Shown here piece after piece: positions 1-7,449 of a DNA stretch of 32,916 nt (its first letter is position 1; the number at the start of each line of letters is the position of its first letter). A program made the translations under genes and the position numbers. The notes below the pieces were generated by a model. It ran no database searches. It saw nothing but the letters and a program-made list of their open reading frames with translations, and had not been told where the DNA came from. This DNA is from Streptomyces antimicrobicus (GTDB lineage: Bacteria; Actinomycetota; Actinomycetes; Streptomycetales; Streptomycetaceae): NCBI RefSeq assembly GCF_020532625.1, contig NZ_JAJAUY010000065.1, positions 1 through 32,916 on the forward strand. The letters run 5' to 3'.

Positions 1-8
1 CTGGCCCG

Positions 9-1664
9 TCACCCCGTCGGGGGCGGGCCCTCGGCACCGGCCGGCCCTGCCTCGTCCTCCAGGAACGCGTCCACTCCGCGCCGGGCCCGCCGCCGCCCGG
101 AGCCGGGCTCCGCAACGGCGCCGCCCTCCGCGGCGGTCGGCCCGGCGGGTCCCGCCGGACCCGGCTCCGGGCCCGGCTCCGGCGCCGCGGGCTCCGGCAG
201 CGTCACGGTCCCGGCACCGGAACCGAGCGGCAGCTCCAACACGTACGCCCCACCGGGCGCCCCCGGCACCTCGACGGTCTGCAGCACTCCGCCGTGCGCC
301 TGCACGATCCCCCGCACGACCGGCTCGTGCACCGGGCTCCCGCCGTCGTAGGGGCCGCGCACCTCGATCCGTACGACGTCCCCGCGCTGCGCGGCGGCGA
401 CCACGACGGTGGAGTCCATGTACCCGCTGCCCTGGGGGGTCTTGCCGGTGGCGTCGACCCCGGCGACGTCGGCGATCAGGTGCGCCAGCGCGGTGGCGAT
501 GCGCTCCCCGTCCACCTCGGCCTCGATCGTCGGCGCGTGCACGGCGAACTGCACCCGCCCGGGCCCGATCAGCTCGACCGCCCCGTCGACACCGGCCGCC
601 ACGACCCCGTCGATCAGCACCTTCTTCTTGGCCAGCTTCTCGGCCCCGGCGTCCAGCCGCTGGAAGCCGAGCACGTTGTCGACCAGCGTGGTCATCCGCG
701 AGTAGCCCGCGGCCAGGTGGTGCAGGAGCTGGTTGGCCTCGGGCCACAGCTGTCCGGCGTCGTCCGCGGCCAGCGTGCCCAGCTCGCCGCGCAGTTCCTC
801 CAGCGGTCCGCGCAGGGCGTCGCCGAGCACGGCCAGCAGCTGAGCGTGGCGCGCGGCCAGGGCGTCGTACGGGCGCCGGTCGGTGAAGGTCATCACGGCG
901 CCGACGAGCTGGTCGCCGTCCCGCACCGGGGAGGTGGTGAGGTCGACGGAGACCGCCTGACCGGCCTTGTTCCACAGCACCTGCCCGCGCACCCGGTGCT
1001 TGCGTCCGCTGCGCAGGGTGTCGGCGAGCGGGGACTCCTCGAACGGGAACGGCGAGCCGTCGGCGCGCGAGTGCTGGATGAGGCCGTGCAGCTCGCGGTT
1101 GCCCAGGTCGGTGGCCCGGTACCCGAGGATCTGCGCGGCGGCGGGGTTCACCAGGACCACCCGGCCCTCGGTGTCGGTGCCCACGACGCCCTCGGCCGCG
1201 GCCCGCAGGATCATCTCGGTCTGCCGCTGCGACCGCGCGAGCTCCGCCTCGGTGTCCACGGTGCCGGTGAGGTCCCGAACGACGATCATGAGGAGCTCGT
1301 CGCCCGTGAAGCCGGGGTGGGGGTCGCGGTAGGCGTCGCGGCCGTCGAGGTTGGCGGTGGTGATCTCGACGGGGAACTCGGAGCCGTCGGTCCGCCGGGC
1401 GATCATCCGGGTCGGTTTGCGGCGGTCGCCCCCGTCGTCGCCGGGGCGCCGCATGGAACCGGGGATCAGCTTGGAGTCGAACTGCGGCAGCAGGTCCAGG
1501 ACGCCTCGCCCGACCAGGCCCGTGCCGGGGCTCTCCATGACCTCCAGGGCGATGGAATTGGCGTTGACGACCGTGCCGTTGGCGTTGACGAGCAGGAGCG
1601 CGTCGGGCAGCGCGTCGAGTATTGCTGCGAGGCGAGCAGCGCCTCGGGATGGCCTGCTGCTCAC
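9..1664 (-). CDS. PAS-PAS sensor protein with degenerate histidine-kinase module
   Basis: A 551-aa soluble protein with two PAS domains (about residues 10-133 and 150-265), then a kinase-like region. Where a histidine kinase would carry its H-box (SHELRTPL-like), this protein reads GDALRGPLEE (281-290) with no phosphorylatable His. The ATPase-like part (about 345-480) ends with the usual 'GIVQAHGG...LELPLG' segment but has no clear N-box Asn or G-boxes. The last 70 residues are Pro/Gly/Ala/Glu-rich and probably disordered. The GTG start at 1662-1664 has a strong upstream SD (GGGGAGG). No transmembrane segment is visible, so it probably senses a cytoplasmic signal. I infer a non-catalytic signalling or scaffold protein; an atypical active kinase is possible. 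Confidence 0.8.
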   Translation of the reverse strand: MSSRPSRGAARLAAILDALPDALLLVNANGTVVNANSIALEVMESPGTGLVGRGVLDLLPQFDSKLIPGSMRRPGDDGGDRRKPTRMIARRTDGSEFPVEITTANLDGRDAYRDPHPGFTGDELLMIVVRDLTGTVDTEAELARSQRQTEMILRAAAEGVVGTDTEGRVVLVNPAAAQILGYRATDLGNRELHGLIQHSRADGSPFPFEESPLADTLRSGRKHRVRGQVLWNKAGQAVSVDLTTSPVRDGDQLVGAVMTFTDRRPYDALAARHAQLLAVLGDALRGPLEELRGELGTLAADDAGQLWPEANQLLHHLAAGYSRMTTLVDNVLGFQRLDAGAEKLAKKKVLIDGVVAAGVDGAVELIGPGRVQFAVHAPTIEAEVDGERIATALAHLIADVAGVDATGKTPQGSGYMDSTVVVAAAQRGDVVRIEVRGPYDGGSPVHEPVVRGIVQAHGGVLQTVEVPGAPGGAYVLELPLGSGAGTVTLPEPAAPEPGPEPGPAGPAGPTAAEGGAVAEPGSGRRRARRGVDAFLEDEAGPAGAEGPPPTG

Positions 1665-1795
1665 GACGAGCGTCCTCCCCTGACCACGACTACCGGCATG
1701 TCACGGGAGGAGTCTAAGGCCACAGTCCCGGCCGGGGGCCTCGGACGGCGGGGCCTCCCACGACACGTTCCGCTTGCTGCCCCGATCCTGCCAGG

Positions 1796-2218
1796 TCAGG
1801 AGGCGCGCCCCGGAAGCAGCGGTTCCAAATCGTTCCACCGCTTGATCTCGCAACCGTTGCGGCGCTGGAACCTCGCGTCCACCTGCCGTCCCCGCCAGGT
1901 CCCGGTGACGTGCGCGGTGGCCGGCCCGCCGTCCTGGAACGAGCACATCCGGCCCTCGGGCACGGGGGCGAAGGGGTCCTTGCCCTCCTGGGCGAGCTGG
2001 TCGAGGCGGGCACAGGCCCGCTCCTTCTTCGGGTGCGTACCGGCGGGCGGGTCGCACTCCAGCTGGTACTCGCCGTCGGCCAGCGGGTTGCCGGTGCCGG
2101 AGACCTGGACGGTGAGCCGGTCGGGCGCGCCGAGCAGCTTGCCGAGGGGCAGCGGGGGCAGCGGACCGGCGACCGCGGCGGCCAGGGCGGAGGTGACGGC
2201 GAGGGCGGCGAGACGCAT
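1796..2218 (-). CDS. Secreted subtilisin inhibitor-like (SSI family) protein
   Basis: A 140-aa exported protease inhibitor of the Streptomyces SSI family. It has an N-terminal signal peptide (MRLAALAVTSALAAAVAG). The family landmarks are all present: EC(D)PP-GTHP, RACARL, RMC, GTWRGR and NGCEIK, including the four cysteines that in SSI form two disulfides. By alignment with the SSI reactive loop (C-P-M-V-Y), this protein reads C-S-F-Q-D, so the P1 residue is inferred to be Phe. The stretch from that Cys to the conserved Trp is one residue longer than in SSI. I chose the ATG at 2216-2218 over the GTG nine bases upstream because the GGAG then sits 8 nt away. A serine protease gene lies about 0.8 kb away on the other strand. 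Confidence 0.88.
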   Translation of the reverse strand: MRLAALAVTSALAAAVAGPLPPLPLGKLLGAPDRLTVQVSGTGNPLADGEYQLECDPPAGTHPKKERACARLDQLAQEGKDPFAPVPEGRMCSFQDGGPATAHVTGTWRGRQVDARFQRRNGCEIKRWNDLEPLLPGRAS

Positions 2219-2482
2219 CAAGATCACTCCGGGTCGTCAGGTCGTCGTTGCGTCGTGGAGCGGAGCTGGGTGGTGCGGGGTGGAGCCGGATGGAGCGGGA
2301 TGGTGCCGTGGGGGGGGGGCGTGGCGGGGCGTGCCCCCTGCCCAACGACGCGCCCGCCTCGACGTTCCTCGCCTTAAGCCTTTGCTCTGCGGGCTCTGCG
2401 CCTAGTACCGTGAGACCGGATTGGTGACCGGCCCCGCGCCTGTGTCATCATCTGCACGCACCCTCGTACGCGGGGGTGTGCT

Positions 2483-2573
2483 GGAGGCGTCGCCTAGTCC
2501 GGTCTATGGCGCCGCACTGCTAATGCGGTTTGGGGCTTACCCCCCATCGAGGGTTCAAATCCCTCCGCCTCCG
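2483..2573 (+). tRNA. tRNA-Ser (anticodon GCT)
   Basis: Class II tRNA of 91 nt. The acceptor stem GGAGGCG pairs with CGCCTCC at 2566-2572, with discriminator G at 2573. The anticodon stem CCGCA/TGCGG holds loop CTGCTAA, with anticodon GCT at 2519-2521. The variable arm pairs GGGG with CCCC. The T arm is GAGGG-TTCAAAT-CCCTC (2549-2565). CCA is not encoded directly after the discriminator. It reads AGC/AGU codons. A strong terminator follows. Confidence 0.96.
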
Positions 2574-2580
2574 CACCACC

Positions 2581-2610
2581 GAAGCCCCGGTCCGCACGGA
2601 CCGGGGCTTC
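2581..2610 (+). terminator. Intrinsic-type hairpin after tRNA-Ser(GCT)
   Basis: Perfect 14-bp stem (GAAGCCCCGGTCCG and its complement) with a 2-nt nominal loop. It begins 7 nt after the tRNA and has no clear T-run, as is common in Streptomyces. Confidence 0.85.
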
Positions 2611-2790
2611 GTCGTGTTCCCGTCAACCTTCGTCAACCCCCGTGCGCCGACCGACCCGGTTTCTGATCTTCGGCTGGGGTGGTTTGTCCAGTTCAGGGTG
2701 GGTTTGGGTAATGGATTTCGCGTCCCGGCGAGGTCCATGTATTGTTGTTCTCGCAAGGCCAACGGGGCGAAAAAAACCCGGGAAGCCCAA

Positions 2791-2863
2791 GCACTCGTAG
2801 CTTAACGGATAGAGCATCTGACTACGGATCAGAAGGTTGCAGGTTCGAATCCTGCCGAGTGCA
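2791..2863 (+). tRNA. tRNA-Arg (anticodon ACG)
   Basis: A 73-nt tRNA. The acceptor stem GCACTCG pairs with CGAGTGC (2856-2862), with discriminator A. The anticodon loop CTACGGA carries ACG at 2824-2826. The T arm is GCAGG-TTCGAAT-CCTGC. CCA is not encoded. The A34 is a substrate for conversion to inosine by the tadA product encoded further along in this window. No integrase or duplicated 3' end is nearby, so there is no sign it serves as an attachment site here. Confidence 0.96.
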
Positions 2864-2868
2864 CAGCC

Positions 2869-2900
2869 CGAAAGGCCCCCGGTGATCCGGGGGCCTTTCG
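2869..2900 (+). terminator. Hairpin terminator after tRNA-Arg(ACG)
   Basis: Perfect 14-bp stem (CGAAAGGCCCCCGG and its complement) around a TGAT loop, starting 6 nt after the tRNA. Confidence 0.88.
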
Positions 2901-3006
2901 CGTTGCCTGCCGTTGCGCGTTCAAAGGTTGTCCGGTGCACAGGACGATCCCGGGGGCGCGGCATAGCCTGAATGAGGGGCTCCGTTTCCTTGAAGGGCGG
3001 CGGCTC

Positions 3007-4098
3007 ATGAAGGTGCGCGCCAAGGGCGCCGTGGGTGTGGCCACGGCGGTGGTGCTCGGGGTGACGGGTGGCGGCGGGTCGGCCTTCGCCGACGACATGG
3101 ACCCGCACGAGATCTACGAGCGGTCCGCGCCGGCCACCGTCCATGTGCTGGGGAAGGACTACTCCCTCGGATCCGGCTTCATCTACAACCCGGACCAGGG
3201 GCTGATCGCCACGGCCGCCCATGTGGTCCAGGGCGAGGCGACCTTGAAGGTGGTGGTCGGCGACCGCCAGCCGGTGCCGGTGCGCGTGGTGGGCATCGAT
3301 CCGTGCGAAGACCTGGCCGTCCTGAAGTTCACCTCGCCGCAGCAAGATCTGAAGGGTCTGAAGTTCGGCGAGAGCAAGGGCCTGCAGGCGGCCGACAGGG
3401 TGGTCTCCCTCGGGTACCCGGACGCACTGGGTGACAACCCGACGGCGGCGAAGCCCGCCTACACGGGCGGCTCGGTCCAGAACCCGAACGTCCAGAACGC
3501 CGTGCCGTCGTCCTCGCTCCCGCGCTACCCGGTCACCGTCCAGCACTCCGCCACCGTCAACCCGGGCAACTCCGGCGGCCCCCTGCTCAACGGCAAGGAC
3601 GAAGTCGTGGGGATCAACACGCTGACCGCGACCGGCGGCGTGCAGGGCCAGTTCTACGCGATCAGTTCCGACCACGCCCGGCCGGTCCTGGACTCGCTGG
3701 CGGCGGGGGAGACGAAGAACGATCCCGGTTGGTCGCTCATGGCCCTCGACGACCCGGAGCTGAGCGCGCAGTTCGTGGAGGAGGACCAGCCCACCGTCGA
3801 GAAGCTGCAGAAGCGGCTGACGGACGCCGAGGTGAGCGGTGTCGTCGTCGTGCGCTCGCTGACCAACTCCCCGGCGTACAAGGCCGAGCTGCTTCCCGGG
3901 GACGTGGTGACGCACCTGAAGGACGCTCCGGTGGCGTCCGTGGCCGAGGTGTGCGACGTGCTCCAGTCCGCCTCGCCCGGGGAGTCCCTACCCGTGACCG
4001 CGGTCGTCACGGCCGACGACCCGAAGGGGCAGTTCAAGTTCGGTGACGCATGGACCACCGAGCTCGTCCTCGGCAAGAGCAAGGGCGGCGGGGGCTGA
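3007..4098 (+). CDS. Secreted HtrA/trypsin-like serine protease with PDZ domain
   Basis: A 363-aa serine protease of the S1C/HtrA type. The signal peptide (about residues 1-28) ends AFA-DD. The protease domain (about 35-235) shows a full catalytic triad: H72 in TAAHVV, D102 in CEDLAVLKF and S189 in NPGNSGGPLL. A C-terminal PDZ domain (about 275-355) has the typical 'SPAYKAELLPGDVVTHL' carboxylate-binding region. No membrane anchor is seen after the signal peptide, so it is probably released or wall-associated, unlike membrane-tethered HtrA proteins. The ATG at 3007 is preferred over an in-frame start at 2935 because it starts the signal peptide and has a GAAGG-type SD upstream. The role inferred from the family is extracytoplasmic protein quality control or proteolysis. 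Confidence 0.88.
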   Translation: MKVRAKGAVGVATAVVLGVTGGGGSAFADDMDPHEIYERSAPATVHVLGKDYSLGSGFIYNPDQGLIATAAHVVQGEATLKVVVGDRQPVPVRVVGIDPCEDLAVLKFTSPQQDLKGLKFGESKGLQAADRVVSLGYPDALGDNPTAAKPAYTGGSVQNPNVQNAVPSSSLPRYPVTVQHSATVNPGNSGGPLLNGKDEVVGINTLTATGGVQGQFYAISSDHARPVLDSLAAGETKNDPGWSLMALDDPELSAQFVEEDQPTVEKLQKRLTDAEVSGVVVVRSLTNSPAYKAELLPGDVVTHLKDAPVASVAEVCDVLQSASPGESLPVTAVVTADDPKGQFKFGDAWTTELVLGKSKGGGG

Positions 4099-4170
4099 CG
4101 GCGCCGCCCACCCGCTGGGGCCGATACGGTCGCTGCGAGGGCCTTGGCGCAAAGGGTGGGAGGCGGATCC

Positions 4171-5118
4171 GTGGAGGGCACCGGCGGCGCGCGGCGCGGC
4201 GCGGTCGGCGTGGACCGGTCGGTCGCTCCCGCCGTGGGCTGGCGGTGCGCCGGACTGCGGTGGGGCGGGGGGCGGCCCGCCGTGGGGTGGTACGGGGAGG
4301 GCCGCGGCGAGCGGAGCAGCGCGCTGGTGTACGGGCAGTGGCTCGCCTTCGCCGGAGTCGGGGCCCGGGGCTGCCTGGGGGTCCGGCGGAGTGGGCGGTG
4401 GACGCCGTGTCCCACCGGGGCCGAGGTGCCGGGGCGGGCCGGGGGCGGGCAGTGTGCCGAGTGCGCCCGGCTGGACCGGTCCTTCTCGGTGGCGGCCGAC
4501 ACCCACGTCGCCGATCCACGGCCCTACCGGGTCTACCTGGCGTGGTTCGGGCCGGGCCTGGTCAAGGTGGGGATCACCGCCGAGGAGCGCGGTCCGGCCC
4601 GGCTGCTGGAGCAGGGCGCGGTGACCTGGAGCTGGCTGGGCCGGGGCCCGCTGATGGCCGCCCGGCGCACCGAGGAGCTGCTGCGGGCGGCGCTCGGCGT
4701 GCCCGACCGGATCGCGTACGGCCGCAAGCGCGCGGTGCGCGGTTCGTTGCCGCCCGCGGCGGAGCGGGCGGCCGAGGTGGCGGAGCTGCACGCCCGCGCC
4801 GGTGGCCTGGCGGGCTGGCCGGAGTCGCTGGAGCGGCTGCCGTGCGAGGCGGTGGACCACGCCGGCGCCTTCGGGCTCGACGGGCTGCCGCGACCGCGGC
4901 GGGTGCTGGCCGAGCTGGCGGACGGCGCCGTCGTCGCGGGCCGGCTGGCCGGGGCGGCGGGGCCGGACCTGCACCTGCAGGACGGGCTGGTGGTGGACAC
5001 CCGGCTGCTGGCCGGTTGGGAGCTGGTCGCCGTGGCCTCGCCGGAGCAGGCGGTGACCACCGCGCCGGTGCGGGAGATCCGGCCGGAGGGGGACGGCGGG
5101 CAGGACGGTCTGTTCTGA
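4171..5118 (+). CDS. DUF2797 family protein (GIY-YIG-like, zinc-finger cysteines)
   Basis: A 315-aa protein matching the DUF2797 pattern. An N-terminal region carries four cysteines (C68, C80, C95 and C98, with QCAEC forming a knuckle) likely to bind zinc. Next comes 'VYLAWFGPGLVKVGIT' (121-136), and 'RLLEQGA', which resemble the core of a GIY-YIG nuclease fold. The biochemical role of the family is not established as far as I know. The GTG at 4171 is chosen because GGGAGG (4158-4163) sits 7 nt upstream; an upstream in-frame TTG (4144) has no SD. A TANNNT-like element (TACGGT, about 4126) lies in the short upstream gap. It stands alone, with repeats after its stop codon. Confidence 0.8.
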   Translation: MEGTGGARRGAVGVDRSVAPAVGWRCAGLRWGGGRPAVGWYGEGRGERSSALVYGQWLAFAGVGARGCLGVRRSGRWTPCPTGAEVPGRAGGGQCAECARLDRSFSVAADTHVADPRPYRVYLAWFGPGLVKVGITAEERGPARLLEQGAVTWSWLGRGPLMAARRTEELLRAALGVPDRIAYGRKRAVRGSLPPAAERAAEVAELHARAGGLAGWPESLERLPCEAVDHAGAFGLDGLPRPRRVLAELADGAVVAGRLAGAAGPDLHLQDGLVVDTRLLAGWELVAVASPEQAVTTAPVREIRPEGDGGQDGLF

Positions 5119-5230
5119 CCCGGGCCGGTCCGTTCTCACCCGGGCCGGTTCGTTCCGACGGCCGCGTGCCACCGGCCGCCGCTTCGGGCCTGAGGGCCGC
5201 GTGCCACCGGCCCGCCGCTTCCGGCCGTGA
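5112..5230. repeat. Two short direct-repeat blocks after the DUF2797 gene
   Basis: Two tandem copies of a 20-bp unit containing ACCCGGGCCGG (5112-5131 and 5132-5151) overlap the end of the DUF2797 gene. They are followed by two copies of a roughly 35-bp unit beginning GGCCGCGTGCCACC (5160 and 5195). The rest of the gap to 5329 shows no gene. Confidence 0.75.
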
Positions 5231-5329
5231 CCTGTTGCGGACGCGGCGAAGGTCAAATCTTGGATCCCTTCCGTCTCCGAGCCCGCTTTTCGGTGGCCAT
5301 GCCAGGGACGAACGGAGAGGGTGGGGATC

Positions 5330-5671
5330 ATGACGATCCAGCCGCTTCCGGCGTTCGAACCGCCGTACGTGATGTCCGTGTTCACCTCCGTCCGCACCCA
5401 GGACGACTCCGGTTACCCCGAGACCCTCGCCCGGATGATCGAGCTCGTCGGCGACGTGCCCGGCTTCCTCGGCTACGAGTCGGCACGCACCCCCGGCGGG
5501 CTCGGCATCACCGTCGCGTACTTCCGCGACCACGCGTCCATGGCCCAGTGGCGGCAGGACCTGGAGCACCAGACGGCCATACGCCGGGGCCGCGCCTCGT
5601 GGTACGAGAGCTACACGCTGCACGTCGCCACCGTCGAGCGGAGCCACGGCTTTGTCCGCGCCGACACCTGA
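5330..5671 (+). CDS. Antibiotic biosynthesis monooxygenase (ABM)-fold protein
   Basis: A 113-aa protein. The spacing of 'MSVFTSVRT', 'GFLGYESAR', 'GLGITVAYFRDHASMAQWRQDLEHQTAIRRG' and 'WYESYTLHVATVER' matches single-domain ABM proteins of the dimeric ferredoxin-like fold. That fold includes small cofactor-free oxygenases and heme-degrading enzymes, so the substrate cannot be told. The ATG at 5330 has GGAGAGG 9 nt upstream; a GTG at 5321 would abut the SD and is less likely. Its 3' end overlaps the amidohydrolase start by 20 nt, indicating translational coupling. Confidence 0.82.
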   Translation: MTIQPLPAFEPPYVMSVFTSVRTQDDSGYPETLARMIELVGDVPGFLGYESARTPGGLGITVAYFRDHASMAQWRQDLEHQTAIRRGRASWYESYTLHVATVERSHGFVRADT

Positions 5672-6578
5672 GGCGAGCGGCGCCTCGGCAGCCGGTGAGC
5701 CGGCCGCCGAGGCGACCCGGGCCGCGGTCCGGGACTTCCGCGAGCGGCTCGGGCTGCCGGGACTGATCGACGTGCACACGCACTTCATGCCCGAGCGGGT
5801 GCTGGACAAGGTCTGGGAGTACTTCGACGCGGTGGGGCCGCTGACCGGCGTCGAGTGGCCCATCACCTACCGGCACGAGGAGGAGCAACGCGTCGCCCTG
5901 CTCCGCTCGTTCGGCGTCGTCGCCTTCACGTCGATGCTGTACCCGCACAAGCCCGCCATGGCGGCCTGGCTGAACTCCTGGGCGGCCGACTTCGCCGCCC
6001 GGACGCCGGACTGCCTGCACACCGCGACCTTCTACCCGGAGGAGGGCGCCGAAGGCTACGTACGGCAGGCCGTCGAGGGCGGGGCCCGCGTGTTCAAGGC
6101 GCACGTCCAGGTGGGCGCGTACGACCCGAACGACCCGCTGCTGGACCCGGTGTGGGGCCTGCTGGCCGAGGCCGGGATTCCCGTGGTGATCCACTGCGGG
6201 TCGGGGCCGGTGCCCGGCGAGCACACCGGCCCCGAGCCGGTCGCCCGGCTGCTGGCCCGCCATCCACGGCTGGCGCTGGTCGTCGCGCACATGGGGCTGC
6301 CCGAGTACGGCGCGTTCCTCGGTCTCGCCGAGCGGTTCCCCGAGGTGCGCCTGGACACCACCATGGCCTTCACCGACTTCGCCGAGCGGCTCGCCGCCTT
6401 CCCGCCGGCGGACCGGGGCCGGCTGGCGGCCCTCGGCGACCGGATCCTGCTCGGCACCGACTTCCCCAACATCCCCTACCCCTACGAGCACCAGCTCCAG
6501 GCCCTGGAACGGCTGGACCTCGGCGACGACTGGCTGCGCGCGGTCTGCCACGACAACGCGGCCCGGCTGTTCCCGTAG
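5652..6578 (+). CDS. Amidohydrolase-family metal-dependent hydrolase
   Basis: A 308-aa TIM-barrel amidohydrolase (the amidohydrolase-2 type that includes decarboxylase relatives). Metal-site motifs appear in order: 'LIDVHTH' (D40, H42, H44), a Lys/His strand 'VFKAHVQVG', 'VVIHCGSG', 'VVAHMG' and the final 'LGTDFPN' aspartate. It starts at TTG 5652, with GGAG (5640-5643) 8 nt upstream inside the preceding gene. That, and the 20-nt overlap, argue for co-expression with the ABM-fold protein, possibly in one small-molecule degradation step; the substrate is unknown. The first 25 residues are Ala/Pro/Glu-rich and probably flexible. Confidence 0.84.
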   Translation: MSAPTPEASGASAAGEPAAEATRAAVRDFRERLGLPGLIDVHTHFMPERVLDKVWEYFDAVGPLTGVEWPITYRHEEEQRVALLRSFGVVAFTSMLYPHKPAMAAWLNSWAADFAARTPDCLHTATFYPEEGAEGYVRQAVEGGARVFKAHVQVGAYDPNDPLLDPVWGLLAEAGIPVVIHCGSGPVPGEHTGPEPVARLLARHPRLALVVAHMGLPEYGAFLGLAERFPEVRLDTTMAFTDFAERLAAFPPADRGRLAALGDRILLGTDFPNIPYPYEHQLQALERLDLGDDWLRAVCHDNAARLFP

Positions 6579-6624
6579 GCGGCCGGTTCTCCTCGTCGGT
6601 GGCCGCGCCGCCCGCCCCGGGGCT

Positions 6625-6664
6625 TTCTCAGGAGATTCACAGAAAGCGGCAAGAGGCCTCTCAG
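6625..6664 (+). promoter_or_regulatory. Probable response-regulator operator: 11-bp-phased direct repeats
   Basis: Seven-base repeats TTCTCAG (6625), TTCACAG (6636) and CTCTCAG (6658) sit at exact multiples of 11 bp, with the intervening slot at 6647 degenerate. The 7+4 spacing is the arrangement bound by OmpR/PhoB-type regulators. It lies 24-63 bp upstream of the response-regulator gene, suggesting autoregulation of the operon. Confidence 0.6.
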
Positions 6665-6687
6665 GGGCGGCGGCCAGCCTGGGCGCC

Positions 6688-7449
6688 ATGACGGCGACGA
6701 CCACAGCCCACGCGACCACGTCCCCCACAGCCCTGCTGCGGCCCGACGGCGGACCCTGCCGGATCCTCGTCGTGGACGACGAGGCCTCGCTCTCCGAGCT
6801 GCTGACCATGGCCCTGCGCTACGAGGGCTGCGAGGTGCGCAGCGCCGGCGACGGGGCGGCGGCGGTCAAGGCGGCGAGGGAGTTCCGGCCCGACGCGGTG
6901 GTCCTCGACGTCATGCTGCCCGACATGGACGGACTGGCCGTGCTCGGCCGGCTGCGCCGGGAGCTCCCGCAGGTGCCGGTGCTGTTCCTGACGGCCAAGG
7001 ACTCCGTCGAGGACCGGATCGCCGGCCTGACCGCCGGCGGGGACGACTACGTCACCAAGCCCTTCAGCCTGGAGGAGGTCGTGGCCCGGCTGCGCGGTCT
7101 GATCCGGCGCTCCGGCGCGGCCCAGGCCGCGCGCGGCGAGTCCGTCCTGGTCGTGGGTGACCTGCGGCTGGACGAGGACAGTCACGAGGTCAGCCGGGCC
7201 GGCCGGGAGATCCACCTGACCGCGACCGAGTTCGAGCTGCTGCGCTACCTGATGCGCAATCCGCGCCGGGTGCTGAGCAAGGCGCAGATCCTGGACCGGG
7301 TGTGGAGCTACGACTTCGGCGGCCAGGCCAATGTCGTCGAGCTCTACATCTCCTACTTGCGACGCAAGCTGGAGAGCGGCCCGGGCCTCAGCCCCATGAT
7401 CCACACCCGCCGCGGTGCCGGTTACCTGATCAAGCCGGGCGAGGAGTGA
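6688..7449 (+). CDS. OmpR-family response regulator
   Basis: A 253-aa response regulator. The receiver domain (about 24-138) has the acidic pair D30-D31, phospho-acceptor D74 in VLDVMLPDMDG, T102 and K124 in VTKPF. The C-terminal winged helix (about 150-250) includes 'TATEFELLRYLMRNPRRVLSKAQILDRVW' and 'VVELYISYLRRKL', as in OmpR/PhoB proteins. About 20 residues precede the receiver domain. The ATG at 6688 has no clear SD, so initiation may be leaderless or weak. The stop codon overlaps the kinase GTG start (GTGA, 4 nt), giving tight coupling. It probably binds the phased repeats just upstream and controls the operon of kinase and two glycosyltransferases. Confidence 0.93.
   Translation: MTATTTAHATTSPTALLRPDGGPCRILVVDDEASLSELLTMALRYEGCEVRSAGDGAAAVKAAREFRPDAVVLDVMLPDMDGLAVLGRLRRELPQVPVLFLTAKDSVEDRIAGLTAGGDDYVTKPFSLEEVVARLRGLIRRSGAAQAARGESVLVVGDLRLDEDSHEVSRAGREIHLTATEFELLRYLMRNPRRVLSKAQILDRVWSYDFGGQANVVELYISYLRRKLESGPGLSPMIHTRRGAGYLIKPGEE

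Noticed and set aside
294..2405. Very long open frame on the plus strand opposite the PAS and inhibitor genes
   Set aside because: An antisense artefact of high GC: it has low-complexity composition and no SD, and opposes two well-supported genes.
2483..2863. tRNA-Ser/tRNA-Arg pair as an integration site for a mobile element
   Set aside because: Both tRNAs are intact, and there is no integrase, no duplicated tRNA 3' end and no foreign-looking genes nearby.
5330..6578. Part of an antibiotic biosynthesis cluster because of the ABM-fold protein
   Set aside because: There are no synthase, tailoring or resistance genes beside it; the ABM fold alone is not evidence of antibiotic biosynthesis.
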